From assembly GCF_900115585.1 (NCBI RefSeq), contig NZ_FOWZ01000001.1, positions 827,461 to 891,460 on the forward strand: a DNA stretch of 64,000 nucleotides, written 5' to 3'. How positions within the stretch are numbered: position 1 is the first letter of the stretch; each line of letters opens with the position of its first letter. The position numbers were made by a program, and so were the translations under genes. This stretch comes from Qipengyuania nanhaisediminis (GTDB taxonomy: Bacteria > Pseudomonadota > Alphaproteobacteria > Sphingomonadales > Sphingomonadaceae). Shown here one piece after another: positions 61,781-64,000 of this stretch. A model generated the notes under the pieces. The model was not told the origin of the DNA. It was given only the letters and a program-made list of their open reading frames with translations, and made no database searches.

Positions 61781-62257
61781 ATGGCGATGAGCCTCGCCTC
61801 CTCCCGGGGATCGCGGCGCGGAAGGGGGCGCTCGCGCCGTCCCATGTCGGAAATCAACGTGACGCCGTTCGTGGACGTCATGCTCGTCCTGTTGATCATT
61901 TTCATGGTCACTGCACCGCTGCTGACCGCAGGTGTGCCGATCCAGCTGCCGGACAGCCGCGCCAATGCTCTCCCGCAGGAAGCGCAGCAGGTTTCGATCA
62001 GCATCGATTCCGAAGGCTACGTCTATATCGACGATACGCAGATTGCTGTCGGCGGCCTCCCTGCCGCGCTGGAAAACATCCCGCGCCAGGGAGAAGGACC
62101 CGACATCACGCTGCGAGCCGACAGGTCGCTCGATTACGGGCGGGTAATGGCCGTCATGGGCGAGTTGAACCGCGCAGGCCTCAATCGTATCTCGCTGGTC
62201 ACGAATGGCGGCCAGGCCAGTGCGCCGGTCAATTCCGGTTCATCCGGCGAGGAATAG
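61781..62257 (+). CDS. tolR: Tol-Pal motor subunit TolR
   Basis: 158 residues, ExbD/TolR family: basic N-terminus, EINVTPFVDVMLVLLIIFMVTAPLL (proton-path Asp in TM), periplasmic domain with TLRADRSLDYGRVMAVMGEL. Starts 1 nt after tolQ. Confidence 0.95.
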   Translation: MAMSLASSRGSRRGRGRSRRPMSEINVTPFVDVMLVLLIIFMVTAPLLTAGVPIQLPDSRANALPQEAQQVSISIDSEGYVYIDDTQIAVGGLPAALENIPRQGEGPDITLRADRSLDYGRVMAVMGELNRAGLNRISLVTNGGQASAPVNSGSSGEE

Positions 62258-62266
62258 CCAGCGCTT

Positions 62267-63067
62267 ATGGAGAGGACAGGCATCAGGACTGAGGAGCGCA
62301 CCGGGCTGCTGATTGCGATCGGATTGCACCTTGCCCTGCTGGCCGCGCTGCTCGTGCAGGCTTTGATGCCCGCCGCCGAAATCCCTCAAACGGAACGCAT
62401 GACGGTAAGCCTTGCGGAAGATGTCGGCCTCGAAGCTACGGCACCCGAACCCGTGCCCGAAAGCCGTGCCGCTATCGCGCCGGAGCTGTCGGACAGCCCC
62501 GCTCCTGCGCCCGAAATGCTGGAGGCACCGGACACGCCGCAAGTCGACAGACCAACGCCGCAGGTTCAGCCAAATCCGGCTCCGGCTCGCGAAACGCGTC
62601 CGCAGCCACGCCGCGAGCAGCCGCGCGAACAGGCTCAGCCGCGCCGTACCGAACGTTCCGGTGGATCGCGGGTGGGTGACAATTTCCTCGCAGGCGCGGG
62701 CGACAGCACTACGACCAACGAGACGCGCGTTCCGGCTTCGCAGATCGGCGCCAGCGCGAAGGCGTCGCTGGTCCAGCGCATCTCGCGCGAGATCAAGCCG
62801 CACTGGCAGCCACCCAGCGGCCCGGAAGTCGAACAGATCACGACCTTCCTGAGGTTTCAGCTGAACCCCGACGGCAGCCTTGCCGGCAGGCCCACCGTCG
62901 TCCGCCAGACCGGGGTCAACGATACCAATCGCGCGCAGGCCGGTCGCCATGGCGAGCAAGCCATTCGCGCCGTACAACTGGCCGCGCCGTTCGAATTGCC
63001 CGAAGAATACTATGAGGCCTGGAAGGTGGTTGGACCCTTCGGCTTCGACTGGAGACTTGCCCAATGA
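62267..63067 (+). CDS. tolA: TolA-like energy transducer
   Basis: 266 residues: N-terminal helix (GLLIAIGLHLALLAALLVQA), a Pro/Glu/Arg-rich bridge (about 50-135) and a C-terminal TonB/TolA domain (AVQLAAPFELPEEYYEAWK). Shorter than E. coli TolA, as usual in alphaproteobacteria. Overlaps tolB as ATGA. Confidence 0.9.
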   Translation: MERTGIRTEERTGLLIAIGLHLALLAALLVQALMPAAEIPQTERMTVSLAEDVGLEATAPEPVPESRAAIAPELSDSPAPAPEMLEAPDTPQVDRPTPQVQPNPAPARETRPQPRREQPREQAQPRRTERSGGSRVGDNFLAGAGDSTTTNETRVPASQIGASAKASLVQRISREIKPHWQPPSGPEVEQITTFLRFQLNPDGSLAGRPTVVRQTGVNDTNRAQAGRHGEQAIRAVQLAAPFELPEEYYEAWKVVGPFGFDWRLAQ

Positions 63068-64000
63068 AATATCTAGCCCTCATCCCGCTCGCACTCTTCG
63101 CTGCTCCGCTCGCGGCGCAGAACCAGGACCTTGGCGAACCGATGCAGGAAGGCCAGGCGGTCGAAACAATCGAGGAAGAAGGCGGCCTTACAGGCTCAGT
63201 CAGCTTCGAGGGTAATCTCGATGATCTCGGTATCGCCATTCCCGCTTTCGCCACCGACCGGGATGTCGCGACACCGGCCAATGCAAACGGTACGGCGGCG
63301 CTCGGTGTGGAGCTTGCACGGGTCATCACTTCCAACCTGCGCAACAACGGTCTGTTCAAGCCGACTGGTCCGGACTCGCTTCCGACGCCAGCATTCGCGA
63401 ACATCACCTCGCCGAACTGGGCGACCTGGTCGACCCGCGGCGCGGAAATGCTGGTCCATGGGTATGTCCGTGCGCGCAGCGACAATCGCCTCACGGTGGG
63501 CTGCTATCTCTACGACATGGCCCTGCAGGACCGGCTGGTGGCTGAAGGCTGGGTGGTCGCGCCTGCAGACTGGCGCCGTGCAGCGCACAAATGCGCCGAT
63601 CTCGTCTATTCGCGCCTGACTGGCGAAAGTCCCTTCTTCGACAGCCGTATCGCCTATATCGCGGAGACGGGCCCCAAGGATAATCGTACGAAGCGTCTCG
63701 CCATCATGGACAGCGACGGGGCCAACCACCGGTTCGTTACGACGGGCCGTTCGACAGCGCTGACGCCGCGCTATTCGCCGGATTATCGCCAGCTGGTCTA
63801 TCTCAGCTATGTCGACGGCAATCCGCGTATCTACGTCTATGACATCGGCACCGGCCGGCAGACGCTCGTCACGCAGAGCGACAATCCGACCTTCGCCCCG
63901 CGATGGAGCCCGGATGGACGCTATATCCTCTATTCCATGGCGGTCGGGGGCAATACCGACATCTATCGTGTGTCGGCCAATGGCGGCCGCAGTGAACGGC
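63064..64000 (+). CDS. tolB: Tol-Pal periplasmic protein TolB (3' end outside window)
   Basis: First 312 codons. Signal peptide (LALIPLALFAAPLAAQ), an N-terminal alpha/beta domain (FEGNLDDLGIAIPAFATD, GVELARVITSNLRNNGLF) and beta-propeller blades with TPRYSPDYRQLVYLSYVDG and APRWSPDGRYILYSM. Needed for outer-membrane constriction at division. Continues past the window end, presumably followed by pal. Confidence 0.93.
   Translation, partial: MKYLALIPLALFAAPLAAQNQDLGEPMQEGQAVETIEEEGGLTGSVSFEGNLDDLGIAIPAFATDRDVATPANANGTAALGVELARVITSNLRNNGLFKPTGPDSLPTPAFANITSPNWATWSTRGAEMLVHGYVRARSDNRLTVGCYLYDMALQDRLVAEGWVVAPADWRRAAHKCADLVYSRLTGESPFFDSRIAYIAETGPKDNRTKRLAIMDSDGANHRFVTTGRSTALTPRYSPDYRQLVYLSYVDGNPRIYVYDIGTGRQTLVTQSDNPTFAPRWSPDGRYILYSMAVGGNTDIYRVSANGGRSER

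Overview
The window is GC-rich, densely coding chromosomal DNA from an alphaproteobacterium. Protein style and gene content point to Sphingomonadales, most likely Erythrobacteraceae (Erythrobacter/Qipengyuania-like): an alphaproteobacterial SspB, a DUF1109/NrsF anti-sigma factor with its ECF sigma factor, DUF3008/DUF2945/DUF3140 stress-type proteins, DUF2585, several acyl-CoA dehydrogenase genes, and GGAAC-N16/17-(C/T)GT(T/A) motifs like general-stress (EcfG) promoters. This placement is inferred from sequence feel, not from a database search.

Layout. 1-13.4 kb is core chromosome: ispG (cut by the window start), a ZntB/CorA-type transporter, a DUF885 peptidase-like protein, sigF-nrsF with a candidate autoregulated promoter, an SDR, a CmpX-like channel, a periplasmic isoaspartyl peptidase, pheA, a membrane-anchored cytochrome c, and rlmE with ppx/gppA. 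A tRNA-Gln(CTG) at 13,367-13,440 is the attachment site of a 10.2 kb integrative element. Its 3' 48 bp are repeated exactly at 23,619-23,666. The element carries a tyrosine recombinase, an excisionase/AlpA-like gene divergent from a second regulator, a winged-helix Rep-like protein, an HNH nuclease and an HK97-type major capsid protein, but no recognisable portal, terminase, prohead protease or tail gene. The attachment-proximal half carries exported or membrane cargo proteins, including a thermonuclease. Next come DUF2585 and thiC under a TPP riboswitch, then a lower-GC two-gene module that looks like a DarT-type DNA ADP-ribosyltransferase with a NADAR-like partner.

28-42 kb is a mosaic of stress and envelope genes: serine hydrolase, lipocalin, PPOX-fold protein, ribosome hibernation factor, cold-shock protein, fasciclin lipoprotein, S41 protease, PEBP, SWIB, DoxX/DUF427, dipeptidase, and a four-gene stress operon. 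At 42-52 kb, dapD is followed by two divergent catabolic operons: APH-type kinase, zinc alcohol dehydrogenase, acyl-CoA dehydrogenase, MFS carrier and SDR leftward; two acyl-CoA dehydrogenases and an SDR rightward. The kinase plus acyl-CoA dehydrogenase pairing is the one used for 4-hydroxyacyl-CoA degradation.

52-64 kb holds a short RadC-like protein, two membrane-anchored LuxR-type HTH proteins, gmk, sspB, the hisBHA-(72-aa membrane ORF)-FE-HIT operon, and the start of the tol-pal operon (ybgC, tolQ, tolR, tolA, partial tolB). Genes inside operons are mostly joined by 1-4 nt stop/start overlaps, which fixes many starts. The items most worth following are the capsid-encoding satellite-like island, the DarT/NADAR-like pair, and the small membrane ORF inserted between hisA and hisF.
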